In this document: piece by piece, positions 26,168-38,397 of the stretch | Layout of the letters: every line of letters starts with the position of its first letter | Numbering within the stretch: position 1 is the first letter of the stretch | From: Uranotaenia lowii | Lineage: Eukaryota; Arthropoda; Insecta; Diptera; Culicidae | Length of the DNA: 64,000 bases | Assembly: GCF_029784155.1 (NCBI RefSeq) | Contig: NC_073691.1 | Span: forward strand, 58,266,217-58,330,216 | Reading direction: 5' to 3' | Position numbers and translations under genes: made by a program | The notes under the pieces: model-generated | Databases searched by the model: none | What the model saw: the letters and a program-made list of their open reading frames with translations, nothing else | Told to the model about the DNA's origin: nothing

Positions 26168-26408
26168 ATGGCAGAAAACCCGGAATGCTCCCCTCTGAAT
26201 CCGTACTCGGTAAAACCAGATTTATGGTCGATTGCGTTGGTTTCAGTTGAGGTGGTAAGTCTATATTTTTGATTATTAGTTATTGAAATGCAAATTGGAA
26301 ATTATATCATTGCAGGAGCTGAAAGAACGGGTGGCCAAGCGGCACCAGGAGGGCGATAAAAACAAAGATGATGATGTTGAAGCACGGACAATCAAAAGGC
26401 AGAAATAA
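26168..26408 (+). CDS. Putative two-exon small protein, 59 residues, function unknown
   Basis: Exon 1 is 26168-26254 (29 codons, beginning MAENPECSPLNPYSVKP). Exon 2 is 26316-26408 (30 codons plus TAA). The 61-bp intron has GTAAGT at its start and ATTGCAG at its end. It falls between codons, so the frame stays open across the join. The start has A at -3 and G at +4, a good context. The first half is proline-rich and mixed; the second half is strongly charged (Lys, Glu, Asp) and ends in a basic KRQK that could act in nuclear targeting. I do not recognise the family. It could be a genuine micro-gene, the first exons of a longer gene, or a decayed gene duplicate. The clean splice signals and open frame favour a real or recently real gene. 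Confidence 0.45.
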
Positions 26409-26947
26409 CGGAGCTGCGATGTAGTCCTAAAAACTCAAATCATCACTCAAAACAAAATCATCGGAAGCATCTTTCGGCGAGAGAAACATCCATCTGGCAA
26501 CGTAAAATTGGATAAAAATATATTTACTTCAAAAATGTCTAGTAATCATTTTTGAACCAATTTTAGCTTGCATAACATTTGTATATTTGAAAATATAAGC
26601 TGTATCATAATGATCATTCAATCGAAGATCAACGAAGGTCATGTCTGGCTGAAATCGTACGAATATAAATAAACACAAATGATTTCATTTTCAGATTTAT
26701 GATTGGAAATTTCAAAATTAAGAAAAAAATTGTTGAAAAATAATTGTTAACTTTTGGTTTGACAGCCTTGTAAATAGAATTCCATTCCATTTTCAATATT
26801 ATTAAAAAAATTATGGTCCAGTTTCCAGGAGCACATTTGAATTTGAAAATTTAGGATTAAACAATGATTAAAAGGTACAAATCAGCTCCAGTTTTAACAG
26901 ATTTAAAATTTTTAAAAGCTCTCACTCAGGATCAAATTTAGAATAAA
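26409..26947. other. 3' flank of the small gene; no further gene seen
   Basis: AT-rich. AATAAA-type signals occur near 26666 (AATATAAATAAAC). No further exon is recognised. Confidence 0.4.
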
Positions 26948-28067
26948 GTGTGTGTGTTTGTGTTTGTGTTTGTGTTTGTGTTTGTGTTTGTGTTTGTGTT
27001 TGTGTTTGTGTTTGTGTTTGTGTTTGTGTTTGTGTTTGTGTTTGTGTTTGTGTTTGTGTTTGTGTTTGTGTTTGTGTTTGTGTTTGTGTTTGTGTTTGTG
27101 TTTGTGTTTGTGTTTGTGTTTGTGTTTGTGTTTGTGTTTGTGTTTGTGTTTGTGTTTGTGTTTGTGTTTGTGTTTGTGTTTGTGTTTGTGTTTGTGTTTG
27201 TGTTTGTGTTTGTGTTTGTGTTTGTGTTTGTGTTTGTGTTTGTGTTTGTGTTTGTGTTTGTGTTTGTGTTTGTGTTTGTGTTTGTGTTTGTGTTTGTGTT
27301 TGTGTTTGTGTTTGTGTTTGTGTTTGTGTTTGTGTTTGTGTTTGTGTTTGTGTTTGTGTTTGTGTTTGTGTTTGTGTTTGTGTTTGTGTTTGTGTTTGTG
27401 TTTGTGTTTGTGTTTGTGTTTGTGTTTGTGTTTGTGTTTGTGTTTGTGTTTGTGTTTGTGTTTGTGTTTGTGTTTGTGTTTGTGTTTGTGTTTGTGTTTG
27501 TGTTTGTGTTTGTGTTTGTGTTTGTGTTTGTGTTTGTGTTTGTGTTTGTGTTTGTGTTTGTGTTTGTGTTTGTGTTTGTGTTTGTGTTTGTGTTTGTGTT
27601 TGTGTTTGTGTTTGTGTTTGTGTTTGTGTTTGTGTTTGTGTTTGTGTTTGTGTTTGTGTTTGTGTTTGTGTTTGTGTTTGTGTTTGTGTTTGTGTTTGTG
27701 TTTGTGTTTGTGTTTGTGTTTGTGTTTGTGTTTGTGTTTGTGTTTGTGTTTGTGTTTGTGTTTGTGTTTGTGTTTGTGTTTGTGTTTGTGTTTGTGTTTG
27801 TGTTTGTGTTTGTGTTTGTGTTTGTGTTTGTGTTTGTGTTTGTGTTTGTGTTTGTGTTTGTGTTTGTGTTTGTGTTTGTGTTTGTGTTTGTGTTTGTGTT
27901 TGTGTTTGTGTTTGTGTTTGTGTTTGTGTTTGTGTTTGTGTTTGTGTTTGTGTTTGTGTTTGTGTTTGTGTTTGTGTTTGTGTTTGTGTTTGTGTTTGTG
28001 TTTGTGTTTGTGTTTGTGTTTGTGTTTGTGTTTGTGTTTGTGTTTGTGTTTGTGTTTGTGTTTGTGT
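26948..28067. repeat. Uninterrupted (TTTGTG)n array
   Basis: About 186 copies of a 6-bp unit with no substitution that I can see, preceded by a short (TG)n and followed by TAGGGGTGTG and related variants. Because the unit is two codons without stops, all six frames stay open for over 370 codons (Phe-Val, Cys-Val, Leu-Cys, Lys-His, Gln-Thr, Asn-Thr dipeptides). These are not genes. Confidence 0.98.
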
Positions 28068-28440
28068 AGGGGTGTGTTTGTAGGTGTGTGGGTGCGCGTA
28101 AAAAGCCATAACTCCGATGGCTCGCACTCGAAAACCATACAACATTGGTCTCATTGGTTCACAGTTTTCAAATCCAAATAAGCTTTTTCTAGATTATTTA
28201 CAAAACATAGGGAAATTTGGGGTTCAAAGGCATTTTATCTTTATTAGCTGTTAGTCGTTAGTCGCTTGTTGATTGAGCTTATTGTACAGTCCGTATGGAT
28301 CAAAGGTACACACATTTTTGGAGTTGTTTCCAGTTTTAAGAACATAAAAACTACACTCTTCAACTCCGTAGTGATCAGAAATCAACTTTGTATTTCTTCA
28401 CAAAATTGTAAATAGGATGTTAGTTCATTTTTTTGATATA
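28068..28440. other. No gene seen
   Basis: Transition from the hexamer array to AT-rich sequence, with no feature recognised. Confidence 0.4.
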
Positions 28441-28968
28441 CACTCAGAAAAATACTATTATGTTTACCATAAGATCCTCTTATGAAGTGGCGCCATAAGA
28501 AAAATCTATGAAATTTATAAGATTATCTTATGAAGCGAATGAATTCTTCAGATGAACACCTGCTTCAATGAGAGGTTGTTGCTTCAAAGCCTGGTTCTAA
28601 CAGTTATTCTGCCGCACCTGATCCATTGAAGTTATCCTTTTCGCCTGTTAACTTGCTGAAAAGTAAACAAAAAAATGTGTTGCAGTATTTGAACGTTCAC
28701 AAAAAATAAACTCACCTATTAGAATAACAAGATCACGTTCCACTTTGAAAAAACCAACTGATTAGTGCTTGGTGTGACGATGAAAAAATGACTGATGGTA
28801 TGAATGTGTTCATTATTTTTCACAATGCCGCTTCTTCTATTTTCCATAAGAACTTCGTATGAAAATTGAAAAATTTCATAAGACTTTTATGAAAAATTAT
28901 TTTGGAAGCAAAAAAGCAGTTCATAAGATGTGTCTTATGAAATTTATAATTAGATTTCCTCTGAGTGT
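28441..28968 (-). mobile_element. TIR element (MITE) with CATAAGA-rich arms and an intron-like core
   Basis: The ends are CACTCAGAAAAAT and, reversed, CACTCAGAGGAAAT, flanked by TA at 28439-28440 and 28969-28970. The arms repeat CATAAGA/TCTTATG words. On the minus strand the core has a donor AATAG|GTGAGT (28716/28715) and a strong pyrimidine-rich acceptor ending TTTTCAG at 28656, giving a 60-nt intron. The layout matches the elements at 20060 and 61282, and the termini share CAC-CAGA-AAA, but I do not see sequence homology in the core. There is no transposase. Confidence 0.75.
28656..28715 (-). other. Possible 60-nt GT-AG intron inside the TIR element
   Basis: The donor is GTGAGT and the acceptor is TTTACTTTTCAG on the minus strand. 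The downstream block has a 9-codon ATG frame only. There is just one copy in the window, so conservation cannot be judged. Confidence 0.35.
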
Positions 28969-29084
28969 AGTGGTAGTTTTTTGGAAAACATTATTCACTT
29001 CATTCAGCCAAAAGGCCTAAAAATTGGGATTCTCTTATTTCACTCTTTCTTTTTTACTTGCTATTTTTTCTACATATGTTGCGT

Positions 29085-29400
29085 CTAGATGCGGCCCTTC
29101 TAACTCATCATAGCCATTTTCAGAGCGATTCTCGCTTTCTTTCAAATGAACTCTTCTTTATTTGCAGTCCTCCAAACTCGCTTTTCTTGTCATTTGATAG
29201 CGGTCCTCTTAAATCGCTATATTAATTTTCATAACGGTCCTCCCTACTCACTATACCTCACTTTTTCTGCAGTTTTCCAAACTCGGTATTTCTATCTTTC
29301 TATAGCGATCGTTTAAAATCGCCATCTATTTTGACTTAATTGCAGTCCTTCCAACTCGCATTTTTTTAAATTGTGGTTTTCCAAACTCGCCTCGCAGTTC
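29085..29400. repeat. Degenerate tandem repeat, unit near 38 bp
   Basis: About eight diverged copies of a block reading GC(A/G)GTCCTCCAAACTCGC plus an AT-rich linker. Copies include GCAGTCCTCCAAACTCGC, GCGGTCCTCTTAAATCGC, GCAGTTTTCCAAACTCGG, GCGATCGTTTAAAATCGC and GCAGTCCTTCCAACTCGC. Each block has GC-rich ends that can partly pair. It looks like an old minisatellite. Confidence 0.7.
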
Positions 29401-29559
29401 TATTTCAGTAAGAGGTACTCAACACCTTCACTAGCACTTTTATTATTGTAACTGTAACCAAACACTTGGGCCATGAAATGAAAATTTTGCTGGAAACAAT
29501 AACTTGGCTAGACGGCTTCTCTGGAGTTGCGAAGTTGTACTAACTTATCACACCAAGTG

Positions 29560-29960
29560 AAAAGTCAGAAAAAAAAAGTTTTGCAAAGGAAGGAAGTAAA
29601 ACATCAGAAGATCAGCAAGTTATCTCTTATATTAGAAAACCAAAAAGACAGGTAGTCTTTAAGTTAGAAAATCAGATAGCCATCAGAATCAGATGTAATC
29701 AGAAGTCACAAAGTAATATTTTTAGAAACACAGATAATCAAAAATTAACGAACTCAAAAAGTCAGAAAGCAAGAAAGTCAGAGACCGTGAAGTTCAGAGG
29801 GAGAGATGAATCATCCTAAAGGATGACAATCTTAAAAAAGGAACTTAGAAAACCAGAAAGTCAGTAAATCAGAATTTGAGCCACAGGTTGAGCATATTAG
29901 TAAGATAAATAGTTTGAAATTTAGAAGGTTAGGAAGTCTGATTTTCAAGTCAGACTTTAA
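29560..29960 (-). repeat. Degenerate 8-bp satellite in inverted orientation
   Basis: The plus strand here shows scattered AAAGTCAG, AGAAAATCAG and GAAAGTCAG words, the reverse complement of the CTGACTTT unit that begins at about 31371. It is heavily mutated. It makes the left, opposite-facing flank of a unique island (29961-31370). Confidence 0.65.
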
Positions 29961-31370
29961 AAATAAAATGTCAAAAATACTGTATAAGAAAAAAGATCAA
30001 TTTTTAAATGTAATCACACAAAAAGTTCGTTGATTTATCCTTGTCATGTGAACGTGCTTTTGGTTGTCCTCCGGCTGCTGCTGCTACAGTCAACATCCGA
30101 CATCATCAGCGTCGTTGTCCGGTGTAGGCCTTGTCAAATGTATTAGCAACGATGCTTCCGGTGGGCCTAAAAATACCTACATCCGGAATTTGACTCACAA
30201 AATTGTTATCCAAACAAACGAACAAACAACACACTTCACCCGCCATCAGCTTAGTATTTCGGCGGAGGACAAAACAACAGAATTTGCTGCTGCAATTTCC
30301 TCCCTCAGTTGCGGGCGACAAGTTTGGTCCATTTTTGCAGCAGACAGCATCAGCATCAGAGCGCGCAAATTTCGGTTAATTATGATGGACACATGTACCT
30401 GTCTCTTCTCGTTGTAGGTATTTGGAATTGGGGCTGCAGCTTTTGCTGCCAAACAACGTGTCAGGTCCGACCCTCGCAAATGTCGGAAAATGTTCCGCGA
30501 GTTACCCTCAAATAAAATCGCGAGCGCCATTTTGGACACAGTTGGTCTAGCAGCAGGAAATTGCGGAAAGTTCAAACAAAAATTTCAAAATATTTAACAA
30601 ATTTTCCCGTTTGCTATTTTGACAATTAATTAACCAATTTTGTAATTTCTTCAGAGAAACTAAAACACTCTAAAGAAGATTAAGTTCAAGATTCCTAGAT
30701 TATTTTTTTCGAGATTTATTAAAAAAAAAAAGATAATTTCAGGAACAAAACCCCACTGTGCGACGAGGAGCCTTGGTTGGTCAGTTGTCGGGCGCGCCAA
30801 AGTGAATGAAGTGCATATTGTCGGAAAAGTGGCCGTTGGCCAAAACAAGCCATAAATTTATGATGCGACCACGCGTGTCACCGCATTTATTTTAAATATA
30901 TGACTTCGCCTATTCGGGGGGAAATACGAAGCGTGAGGGATTGATATAGGAACATCGCGAAGCACCTCGTAAAATCAGCCGATAAATTATGTTTTATTAA
31001 TACTTTTGCATTTGAATGCGGATGATGATGATGATGAGCCATAATGGATTCGGAGGGGGGTTCGGTTTTTCCTTCCCCTATTTCCAGAAGGATGTTTTGA
31101 GATGAACATGTTACCGGAACGACGACAAACTCGTTGTTTGTGTAATTATGATGTTTGATAACAAATCAGCGTCTGTTTGGGTGCTTGTCGAACAAGATAT
31201 TTAGAGATTTGGATAGATTTTCCAGCAATGAACGAACATGTTGTTTGGGGGTTGAATATGTATGGAGTACAGCTAGTTTTGACTGGATTCTACATGTAGG
31301 ATCAATTGTCTTCACCACAGGATAAAACATTTACGTTTGTGTTGATGGAAATCCTATTCTCTGTGCAACC
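29961..31370. other. Unique island between inverted satellite arms; no gene recognised
   Basis: GC-richer at 30060-30560, with overlapping frames on both strands (117 codons + at 30064-30417; 109 codons - at 30246-30575). Neither matches a family I know. The sequence around 30840-30960 and 31010-31090 has the mixed look of conserved non-coding DNA, but this cannot be tested here. Confidence 0.35.
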
Positions 31371-34300
31371 TTTCCGATTTTCTTATTTTCCAATTTTTGA
31401 AACTTTAAAATTTTGACATTTTTCTTCCCAATTCTCTGACTTTCTAACTATTTGCATTGATAATTTTATGACTCTCTCTCTTTTCATCTACCATAACTTT
31501 TGATGTTTTGAGTTTCTTATATTCTAATATATTCTGTTTTCTTATTAACTTTATTTGAGAATTTCTATCATTCAAAATTTCAATATTTTTTTAATGTTTC
31601 ATCTGGTTTTCTGGCTTACAAATTTCCTGAATTTCTATCTTTCTGACTTAACATTTTAAACCTACTCTCTAACTTTTTGACATTTAAATTTCTGACTTTC
31701 AGGCATTTTGATTTACTGACTTTTCGAGCTCCTGATAGTCTACCTTTATTGCTTTTCGAATCTCTGCAATTTAAAACTTTCTAGCTTCCTAATATACTGA
31801 CATTCGAAATTTATAACAGTCAGACTTTGTGAGTTTTTGAACTACTTTGGACTTTCCGACGCTATGATTTTTGACATTCCGAATTCTGAATGTTTGTTCT
31901 GAAGGTTTCTCATTTTCTGACTTTCTGACTTTATAACTTTCTGACTTTATGACTTTCTGACTTTCCGACTTTCTATTAACTACCTGATTTTCTGGCTTTC
32001 TGACTTTCTTACTTTCAAACTTTCTGACTTTCTAACTTTCTGACTTTCTAACTTTCTGACTATCTGGTTATCGACTATCTCACTATCTGACTTTTAAACT
32101 TTCCTACTTTTCGACATTCTTACAATCTGGCTTTTTTATTTTTTAACTTTCTGTCTATCTGAATTACTGGTTTGCTAACTTTCTAATCTTCTAAGTTTCC
32201 GAATTTTTGAGTTTGTTTTAAATTATGACTTTTTAACTTTCTGACTTTCTGACTTTCTAATGTATTGACTTGTTGACTTCATGATTTGTTTAAATTCAGA
32301 CCAGTTGATTTTCTGACTTTCGGATTTTCGAATGTTCGGATTTTCTAACTTTCTGGCTTTCTGACTCTCTGACTTTCTGACTTTTTGATTTTCTGAATTT
32401 CTGACTATCTGACTTTCTGACTTTCTGACTTTCTGACTTGCTGACTTTCTGACTTTCTGATTTCATGACTTTCTGACTTTCTGACTTTCTGACTTTTTGA
32501 CTTTCTGATTTTCTGACTTTCTGACTTTCTGACTTTCTGACTTTCTGACTTTCTGACTTTCTGACTTTCTGACTTTCTGACTTTCTGACTTTCTGACTTT
32601 CTGACTTTCTGACTTTCTGACTTTCTGACTTTCTGACTTTCTGACTTTCTGACTTTCTGACTTTCTGACTTTCTTGACTTTCTGATTTTCTGACTTTCTG
32701 ACATTCTGACTTTCTGACTTTCTGACTTTCTGACTTTCCGACTTTCTGGCATTCTGACTTTCTGACTTTCTGACTTTCTTTCTGACTTTCTGACTTTCTG
32801 ACTTTCTGGCTTTCTGACTTTCTGACTTTCTGACTTTCTGACATTCTGACATTCTGACTTTCTGACTTTCTGACTTTCTGATTTTCTGACTTTCTGACTT
32901 TCTGACTTTCTGACTTTCTGACTTTCTGACTTTCTGACTTTCTGACTTTATGACTTTCTGACTTTCTGACTTTCTGACTTTCTGAGTTTCTGACTTTCTG
33001 ACTTTCTGACTTTCTGACTTTCTGACTTTCTGACTTTCTGACTTTCTGACTTTCTGACTTTCTGACTTTCTGACTTTCTGACTTTCTGACTTTCTGACTT
33101 TCTGACTTTCTGACTTTCTGACTTTCTAGCATTCTGACTTTCTGACTTTCTGACTTTCTTACTTTCTGACTTTCTGACTTTCTGACTTTCTGACTTTCTG
33201 ACTTTCTGATTTTCTGACTATCTGACTTTCTGACTTTCTGATTTTCTGACTTTCTGACTTTCTGACTTTCTGACTTTCTGATTTTCTGATTTACTGGCTT
33301 TCTGACTTTCTGACTCTCCGGCTTATTGACTTTCTGACTTTCTGAGTTTCTGAACTTTCTGGCTCTCTGACTTTTTTACTTTCATACTTTCCGACTTTCT
33401 GACTTTCTGACTTTCTGACTTTCGGACTTTCGGACTTTCTGACTTTCTGACTTTCTGACTTTCTGACTTTCTGTTTTTCTGACTTTCTGACTTTCTGACT
33501 TTCTGACTTTCTGATTTTCTGACTTTCTGACTTACTGACTTTCTGACTTTCTGAATTTCTGAATATCCGATTTTCTGACATTCTGACTTTCTGACTTTCT
33601 AACTTTCTGACTTTCTGATTTTCTGATCTACTGGCTTTCTGACTTTCTGACTCTTCGTCTTATTGACTTTCTGACTTTCTGAGTTTCTGAACTTTCTGGC
33701 TCTCTGACTTTTTTACTTTCATACTTTCCGATTTTCTGACTTTCTGACTTTCTGACTTTCTGATTTTCTGACTTTCTGACTTTCTGACTTTCTGACTTTC
33801 AGACTTTCTGACTTTCTGACTTTCTGACTTTCTGACTTTCTGACTTTCTGACTTTCTGACTTTCTGACTTTCTGACTTTCTGACTTTCTGACTTTCTGGC
33901 TTTCAGACTTTCTGACTTTCTGACTTTCTGACTTTTTGACTTTCTGACTTTCTGACTTTCTGACTTTCTGACTTTCTGACTATCTGACTTTCTGACTTTC
34001 TGACGTTCTGACTTTCTGACTTTCTGACTTTCTGACTTTCTGACTTTCTGACTTTCTGACTTTCTGACTTTCTGACTTTCTGACTTTCTGACTTTCTGAC
34101 TTTCTGATTTTCTGACTTTCTGACTTTCTGGCTTTCTGACTTTCTGACTTTCTGACTTTCTGACTTTCTGACTTTCTGACTTTCTGACTTTCTGACTTTC
34201 TGACTTTCTGACTTTCTGACTTTCTGACATTCTGACTTTCTGACTTTCTGACTTTCTGACTTTCTGACTTTCTGACTTTCTGACTTTCTGACTTTCTGAC

Positions 34301-37300
34301 TATCTGACTTTCTGACTTTCTGACTTTCTGACTTTCTGACTTTCTGATTTTCTGACTTCCTGACTTTCTGGCTTTCTGACTTTCTGACTTTCTTGACTTT
34401 CTGACTTTCTGACTTTCTGACTTTCTGACTTTCTGACTTTCTGATTTTCTGGCTTTCTGACTTTCTGACTTGCCGACTTTCTGACTTTCTGACTATCTGA
34501 CTTTCTAACTTTCTGTCTTCCTTATTTTCTGACTTTCATACTTTCTGACTTTCAGATTTTCTGATTTTCTGACTTCCCGACTTTCTAACTTTCTGAATTT
34601 CTGAATTTCGGACTTTCTGATTTTATGACTTCCTGACTCTCTCACTTTCCGACTTTCTAACTTTCTGATTTCTAACTTTCTGACTTTCAGACTTTCTGAC
34701 TTTCTGACTTCCTGACTTTCTGACTATCTGACTTTCTGATTTTCTGGCTTTCTGACTTTCTGACTTGCCGACTTTCTGACTTTCTGACTATCTGACTTTC
34801 TAACTTTCTGTCTTCCTTATTTTCTGACTTTCATACTTTCTGACTTTCCTGACTTCCCTTTCTGACTTTCTGATTTTCTGATTTTCTGACTTCCCGACTT
34901 TCTAGCTTTCTTAATTTCTGAATTTCGGACTTTCTGATTTTCTGACCTCCTGATGTTCTGACTTCCTGGTTATCTGACTTCCTGACTTTCTCACTTTCTG
35001 ACTTTCTGATTTCTAACTTTCTGACTTTCTGACTTTCTGACTTTCTGACTTTCTGACTTTCTGACTTTCTGACTTTCTGACTTTCTGACTTTCTGACTTT
35101 CAGACTTTCTGACTTTCTGACTTTCTGACTTTCTGACTTTCTGACTTTCCGACTTACTGACTTTCTGACTTTCTGACTTTCTGACTTTCTGACTTTCTAA
35201 CTTTCTGACTTTCTGACTTTCTGACTTTCTGACTTTCTGACTTTCTGAATTTCTGAATATCCGATTTTCTGACATTCTGACTTTCTGACTTTCTAACTTT
35301 CTGACTTTCTGATTTTCTGATCTACTGGCTTTCTGACTTTCTGACTCTTCGTCTTATTGACTTTCTGACTTTCTGAGTTTCTGAACTTTCTGGCTCTCTG
35401 ACTTTTTTACTTTCATACTTTCCGATTTTCTGACTTTCTGACTTTCTGACTTTCTGACTTTCGGACTTTCTGACTTTCTGACTTTCTGACTTTCTGACTT
35501 TCTGACTTTCAGACTTTCTGACTTTCTGACTTTCTGACTTTCTGACTTTCTGACTTTCTGACTTTCTGACTTTCTGACTTTCTGACTTTCTGGCTTTCAG
35601 ACTTTCTGACTTTCTGACTTTCTGACTTTTTGACTTTCTGACTTTCTGACTTTCTGACTTTCTGACTTTCTGACTTTCTGACTTTCTGACTATCTGACTT
35701 TCTGACTTTCTGACTTTCTGACTTTCTGACTTTCTGACTTTCTGACTTTCTGACTTTCTGACTTTCTGACTTTCTGACTTTCTGACTTTCTGACTTTCTG
35801 ACTTTCTGACTTTCTGACTTTCTGATTTTCTGACTTTCTGACTTTCTGGCTTTCTGACTTTCTGACTTTCTGACTTTCTGACTTTCTGACTTTCTGACTT
35901 TCTGACTTTCTGACTTTCTGACTTTCTGACTTTCTGACATTCTGACTTTCTGACTTTCTGACTTTCTGACTTTCTGACTTTCTGACTTTCTGACTTTCTG
36001 ACTTTCTGACTTCCTGACTTTCTGTCTATCTAACTTTCTGATTTTCTGGCTTTTTGACTTTCTGACTTGCCAACTTTCTGATTTTCTGACTATCTGACTT
36101 TCTAACTTTCTGTCTTCCTTATTTTCTGACTTTCATACTTTCTGACTTTCAGATTTTCTGATTTTCTGACTTCCCGACTTTCTAACTTTCTGAATTTCCT
36201 AATTTCGGACTTTCTGATTTTATGACTTCCTGACTCTCTCACTTTCCGACTTTCTAACTTCCTGATTTCTAACTTTCTGACTTTCAGACTTTCTGACTTT
36301 CTGACTTCCTGACTTTCTGACTATCTGACTTTCTGATTTTCTGGCTTTCTGACTTTCTGACTTGCCGACTTTCTGACTTTCTGACTATCTGACTTTCTAA
36401 CTTTCTGTCTTCCTAATTTTCTGACTTTCATACTTTCTGACTTTCCTGACTTCCCTTTCTGACTTTCTGATTTTCTGATTTTCTGACTTCCCGACTTTCT
36501 AGCTTTCTGAATTTCTGAATTTCGGACTTTCTGATTTTCTGACCTCCTGATGTTCTGACTTCCTGGTTATCTGACTTCCTGACTTTCTCACTTTCTGACT
36601 TTCTGATTTCTAACTTTCTGACTTTCTGACTTTCTGACTTTCTGACTTTCTGACTTTCTGACTTTCTGACTTTCTGTTTTTCTGACTTTCTGACTTTCTG
36701 ACTTTCTGACTTTCTGACTTTCTGACTTTCTGACTTTCTGACTTTCTGACTTTCTGACTTTCTGACTTTCTGACTTTCTGACATTCTGACTTTCTGACTT
36801 TCTGACTTTCTGACTTTCTGACTTTCTGACTTTCTGACTTTCTGACTTCCTGACTTTCTGACTATCTAACTTTCTGATTTTCTGGCTTTTTGATTTTCTG
36901 ACTTGCCAACTTTCTGACTTTCTGACTATCTGACTTTCTAACTTTCTGTCTTCCTTATTTTCTGACTTTCATACTTTCTGACTTTCAGATTTTCTGATTT
37001 TCTGACTTCCCGACTTTCTAACTTTCTGAATTTCTGAATTTCGGACATTCTGATTTTATGACTTCCTGACTCTCTCACTTTCCGACTTTCTAACTTTCTG
37101 ATTTCTAACTTTCTGACTTTCAGACTTTCTGACTTTCTGACTTCCTGACTTTCTGACTATCTGACTTTCTGATTTTCTGGCTTTCTGACTTTCTGACTTG
37201 CCGACTTTCTGACTTTCTGACTATCTGACTTTCTAACTTTCTGTCTTCCTTATTTTCTGACTTTCATACTTTCTGACTTTCCTGACTTCCCTTTCTGACT

Positions 37301-38060
37301 TTCTGATTTTCTGATTTTCTGACTTCCCGACTTTCTAGCTTTCTTAATTTCTGAATTTCGGACTTTCTGATTTTCTGACCTCCTGATGTTCTGACTTCCT
37401 GGTTATCTGACTTCCTGACTTTCTAACTTTCTGACTTTCTGACTTTCTGACTTTCTGACTTTCTGACTTTCTGACTTTCTGACTTTCTGACTTTCTGACT
37501 TTCTGACTTTCTGACTTTCTGACTTTCTGACTTTCTGTTTTTCTGACTTTCTGACTTTCTGACCTTCTGACTTTCTGACTTTCCGACTTACTGACTTTCT
37601 GACTTTCTGACTTTCTGACTTTCTGACTTTCTGACTTTCTAACTTTCTGACTTTCTGACTTTCTGACTTTCTGACTTTCTGACTTTCTGACTTTCTGTTT
37701 TTCTGACTTTCTGACTTTCCGACTTACTGACTCTCTGACTTTCTGACTCTGACTTTCTGACTTTCTGACTTTCTGACTTTCTGACTTTCTGACTTTCTGA
37801 CTTTCTGACTTTCTGACTTTCTGACTTTCTGACTTTCTGACTTTCTTGCTTTCTGACTTTCTGACTTTCTGACTTTCTGACTTTCTGACTTTCTGACTTT
37901 CTGACTTTCTGACTTTCTGACTTTCTGACTTTCTGCCTTCTTACTTTCTGACTTTCTGAATTTCTGGCTTCCTGACTTTCAGATTTTCTGATTTTTTGCT
38001 TGTTTACTTTCTGATGTATTGACTTTATTACTTTCGGACGTTTTTTTCTAACTTTCTGAC
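31371..38060. repeat. 8-bp satellite, unit CTGACTTT
   Basis: Degenerate from 31371 to about 32370, homogeneous to about 37950, then degenerate again toward 38290. The minus strand reads as an 8-residue period (SESQKVRK), because three units make eight codons; these frames are not genes. Higher-order blocks are clear. A run with variants such as CTTATTTTCTGAC, GACTTCCCGAC and GACTTGCCGAC recurs with offsets 1597 (34521 to 36118), 836 (36118 to 36954) and 2433 (34816 to 37249). A second block around CTGATCTACTGGC recurs from 33623 to 35317 (1694). Confidence 0.97.
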
Positions 38061-38390
38061 TTCCTTACTTTGTCTCCCTGTCTTTTAGACCATGTAAATA
38101 TCTGTCTTTGTAACTCTCTGATTGTTTAGATTTCAGGATTTCTGATTTTTTTACTTCATTCGCTGACATTTTGGCTTACCAATAATTTTGGCCTTCCAGC
38201 TTTTACTACCTTTTTGGCTTTTTGGCATGGCAAATGTGTGTTTTTTTGTTTTTCGAATTATTTAGTTTCTGGCATCTTTTTACGGATTTCCTTACATTTT
38301 AGATGGCTTTGAGATGTTAGGACTTTTAAACTTTTTTCATCGGACTTTTAAGAACTTCCACTTTTCTCTTTTCAGTTTGTACATCTATTT
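38061..38390. other. Decaying edge of the 8-bp satellite
   Basis: TTT(C/T)TGAC-like words become rarer and more mutated. No gene is seen. Confidence 0.5.
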
Positions 38391-38397
38391 ATCTGTG

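Noticed and set aside
26948..28067. Telomeric repeat
   Set aside because: The unit TTTGTG is not the insect TTAGG type, and the array lies inside ordinary intergenic DNA.
26912..28181. Six overlapping frames of 370 to 410 codons
   Set aside because: All come from the (TTTGTG)n array, which is open in every frame.
31371..38060. Long minus-strand frames of SESQKVRK repeats (up to 278 codons)
   Set aside because: They follow from an 8-bp unit without stops; start and end points vary with array noise and there is no gene context.
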